Source: Penelope pileata
Taxonomy: Eukaryota > Chordata > Aves > Galliformes > Cracidae
NCBI GenBank assembly: GCA_013396635.1
Contig: WBMW01005750.1
Location: 513,199 to 577,198, forward strand
DNA length: 64,000 nucleotides
Direction of reading: 5' to 3'
The position numbers and the translations under genes were made by a program. Of the stretch, positions 61,346-64,000 are shown piece by piece. Position 1 is the stretch's first letter; each line of letters begins with the position of its first letter. The notes beneath the pieces were generated by a model, which searched no databases, was not told the origin of the DNA, and saw nothing but the letters and a program-made list of their open reading frames with translations.

Positions 61346-61369
61346 CTCCAAGGACATGAGAAAAACATT

Positions 61370-61587
61370 CCCATCCCTCATCTTGGAAATGTGTGTGCTG
61401 CTCTATGCTTTTTCTAGAGGATGCTAAGAAAGAAACAAGAGTGCCAAGAAGGAAATGTATGTACCAGCTTACAAGTGGGTGCGCTTCTTGGCTGCGCTCA
61501 GGAGAGCTGTCAAAACCCACAGGAAATCTAACACGGGCACCAGCTTCAGGACTGAGCTCTCCCCACACCTCTGCGATGGATACCACT
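61370..61587. repeat. Copy 2 of the 218-base duplication
   Basis: Matches 61,127-61,344 and then continues into unique sequence (CAGGCTACATTACG) to 61,829. Confidence 0.93.
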
Positions 61588-61829
61588 CAGGCTACATTAC
61601 GAAACTGTGTTTTCTCACACCTGAAATACATTCAGTATCTCATGCCATGCACCAAGGCAGCCAGATGACCAGGCTCGCTCCTGGAAGACTGGGCTGTTAT
61701 TTTGACTGCCTGCACTACTGAGCAGTAATCTCGTGTATGGGAGAGGCTAAACTATGAAGTGCCAATCCTATCCTACTTTTTATCATTTATTATAAACGTT
61801 GACTTAAAAAAAAATCAGATATTTTTTCC

Positions 61830-61830
61830 N
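61830..61830. other. Single N before copy 2 of the large duplication
   Basis: Follows a T-rich end (ATTTTTTCC) and directly precedes the second 1.65 kb copy. Confidence 0.9.
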
Positions 61831-63483
61831 CACAAAGAAATGCCCATAAGCGTCAAAGAAATCAAGAAGTGCTGGTGATCCAAATTTTTAGGTAAAGAAA
61901 AGCTGCCTATGCCACAACAGTCCATTGCTTCCAAAATTGAGAAACTTCTAGCCAGGTACATTGGCTGCTGGTGTATTTAAGAACCTCTAGAAAGCTTCAG
62001 AAGTTGCAGACTAGATACCTGATTTATGTTTTAAGAAGAACAGGTAAGACAGAATATACTTACCTCTAACACAGAGCTCAGAACGTGCCCATCTCCACAA
62101 AACCTCCCAGGAAGTTCACCTGTTGAGGTGGCACTTTACAACACTGCAGTCCAAATGTTACCCACATTCTCAGAAAACACCGCAAGAAGGAGCTTGCTGT
62201 CAGCAACAAGGAAATGCCTTCTTATGCTAACAGCAAGGAAGGAATATCTCAGAAAACAACACACTGCCATGCAGGGGAGGAAATCAGAGCCTCAACAGTT
62301 AAACACTGATAACTTCATTAATAAAAAAGTTGGAGGAATCTCACACGCTGCTTCGGATGTTTTGTTTTGTGACAGGAGCAGCTGCAGTGATTGTAACAAT
62401 AGTGCTATTGACAGCTAGCTGCACAGTTGACACGCAGACCTGGACACCAAACCATGAATGATGAAATCACTGCAGCAATGAAAACAGCAGGGAAAAAAAA
62501 AAACCTTTCAAAAGACGACACAAGGCAACATTGCCCATCCCATTCAGATACATTCACTGCACTTGACACAGCAAGGAGGTGGTTTTGAATGTCAGCCAAA
62601 GAAAAGAGAAAAGATGCAATTCGACTCCTTACTCTACTGGAGCTACGTGACTTTGCAACACAGGGAATAATTGGTTTAATAAATGTTTGAAAGTAAAAAC
62701 TTCTGGGCTGCTTTACCGCGCACATTGCAAAGACTCGCTTTTTAAATACTGTGCAGTAGGAAAAAAGTACCCAGTATAAAAAAAACACGAACCTATGAAA
62801 GCATACCACATCCCATTCTGCCATATTCATCTAAGACAATGCTGGATGAATAGATTTGCTTGACAAACTCACTTGGGGAACCCTTGGTGTTAGGCTACTG
62901 TATGAAAACATTCAGAAGATAAAATTTTCTCCAATTCCAATTATATGCTTAAGGATTCACAACTATATCATTTTCTACTCAGCGTTCGTAACGTGTTAAT
63001 ACCACAAGCCATACTTCTAAAGCGAGTCATCTCCTGATCATTTACCCCACTTGTTTAAAGCCTGTCTTTCCAAGTAATCTGAGGATGGCAAGCCAGGAGC
63101 AATCCTGCATCTTCTGTAAAAAAACGCTTTGCAACATCCATACTGTCACTTTTTAAACAAGCACTGTTAGGGAAGCACTGAAAACACAACTAGAGCTCTC
63201 TGCTGAGACGAGGAAAGCTCCCGCTCTCCTGCTGGGCTAGATGACAGTTTGCACAGAGCTAAGCAGCAGGCTGGAGAGCACAGGCCGCTACTCAACCTGA
63301 GAGCCAGGCCATCTGCCAGCAGTCCGTCAAGATGAGGAACGCCAACTGCATTTCGAGCTGTTAGCTGGGTTCTGTATCTCATTTCGGTCTGCATATACGC
63401 TCCCAGACCCGACCAGCCATCGCCATGCTTCCCTCAGATGACAACACAAAGGCTGCACGTGGATCAAAGGGAAAAAGGTCTTT
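61831..63483. repeat. Copy 2 of the 1.65 kb near-identical direct duplication
   Basis: Second copy of 59,472-61,125. Its right end runs without a break into unique sequence (TTTTTCTAGCAGTAACC), so copy 2 has the natural right flank while copy 1 has the natural left flank. Confidence 0.95.
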
Positions 63484-64000
63484 TTCTAGCAGTAACCTAA
63501 GCCATTCATTCATCAAATTTGCACCTTGCTACTGGAGTTATTTCAGCTTTCTATAGCTCTTAATGATCTCAGATATCTTTTTCTCTTCCATTTCCTTTCC
63601 TCACCTTTCAAATTCTCACTAGCAGCAGTTTATTCTCTCCTCTCCAACACTAAGATCAGTAGGATAGCAAGCATCAAAACAACCTTAATTCAAGACTCCT
63701 TAGGGCTGAAGCAGATTTATTTCTAGGTCTGCACCACTGCAGCTGTGACACTTACAAACATTACTTTACACATTCAAGACAGCAATAACTAGCCAGATTC
63801 AAATCCCAGCATGTACAGCTGATGACCTGGGGCACGCACAGTGCAAGAGCCACAGAAATGCTCATCCAATGCAACCAATTCAAGACCCAAAAGCTCCAGG
63901 CCGCCTGCAGACAATCTATAATACACAGAAATACACAACCCACACCATGCACCACCCAATAACAGACAACACTCCTGAAACATTCCAAGGAAGATCCACT
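63484..64000 (-). other. UBE2N: UBE2N intron 1, continuing to the window end
   Basis: Unique AT-rich sequence. No UBE2N exon 1 and no CpG island, so the promoter lies beyond the window. Confidence 0.7.

Noticed and set aside
63555..63580. Minus-strand GAG ATC ATT AAG as a possible end of UBE2N exon 1 (…RIIK)
   Set aside because: It is followed by AGC, not a GT donor, the preceding codons do not match MAGLPRR, and there is no CpG island.
1..64000. CRISPR arrays, operons, phage or bacterial islands
   Set aside because: The spliced genes, CR1 elements and CpG island show vertebrate nuclear DNA; no regularly spaced repeats were seen.

Overview
The window is vertebrate nuclear DNA, most likely from a bird. 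Two spliced, strongly conserved genes are readable (NUDT4 and UBE2N). They sit in AT-rich non-coding DNA with CR1 LINE fragments whose 3' ends carry the avian/reptilian terminal repeat, and one LTR fragment of a kind common in bird genomes. I cannot name the species. One gap of 297 N and several lone N's mark it as a draft assembly.

Layout. Positions 1-15,980 are intergenic: no exon recognised, only repeat fossils (a fold-back repeat at 722-764, an LTR/CR1 composite at 2091-2477, a CR1 at 3943-4350, a decayed hAT/Charlie transposon at 9281-9963, a 46-base T run at 12,670). A CpG island at about 15,985-17,030 is cut by the gap 16,357-16,653, which most likely hides NUDT4 exon 1. NUDT4 runs on the + strand: exon 2 at 29,169, exon 3 at 35,989, exon 4 at 36,967, exon 5 with the stop at 39,046, followed by a long 3' UTR. 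UBE2N runs on the - strand towards it: stop at 47,400, exons 4, 3 and 2 up to 48,609, then intron 1 fills the rest of the window; exon 1 lies beyond 64,000. The two genes are convergent (tail to tail), with candidate poly(A) signals about 550 bases apart.

Function. NUDT4 encodes diphosphoinositol polyphosphate phosphohydrolase 2 (DIPP2), a Nudix enzyme of inositol pyrophosphate turnover. UBE2N encodes Ubc13, the E2 that builds K63-linked ubiquitin chains. The sequence shows no functional link between them; as far as I recall they are also neighbours in human 12q22.

Most notable: a tandem NAGNAG acceptor at NUDT4 exon 4 that predicts the Gln86 plus/minus isoforms known in human; a hAT transposase remnant resembling the C-terminal part of GTF2IRD2-type proteins; a CR1 landing 33 bases from a NUDT4 splice donor; and a near-perfect 1.65 kb duplication at 59,472/61,831 bounded by lone N's, which looks like unmerged haplotypes rather than biology. 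I found no new gene system.
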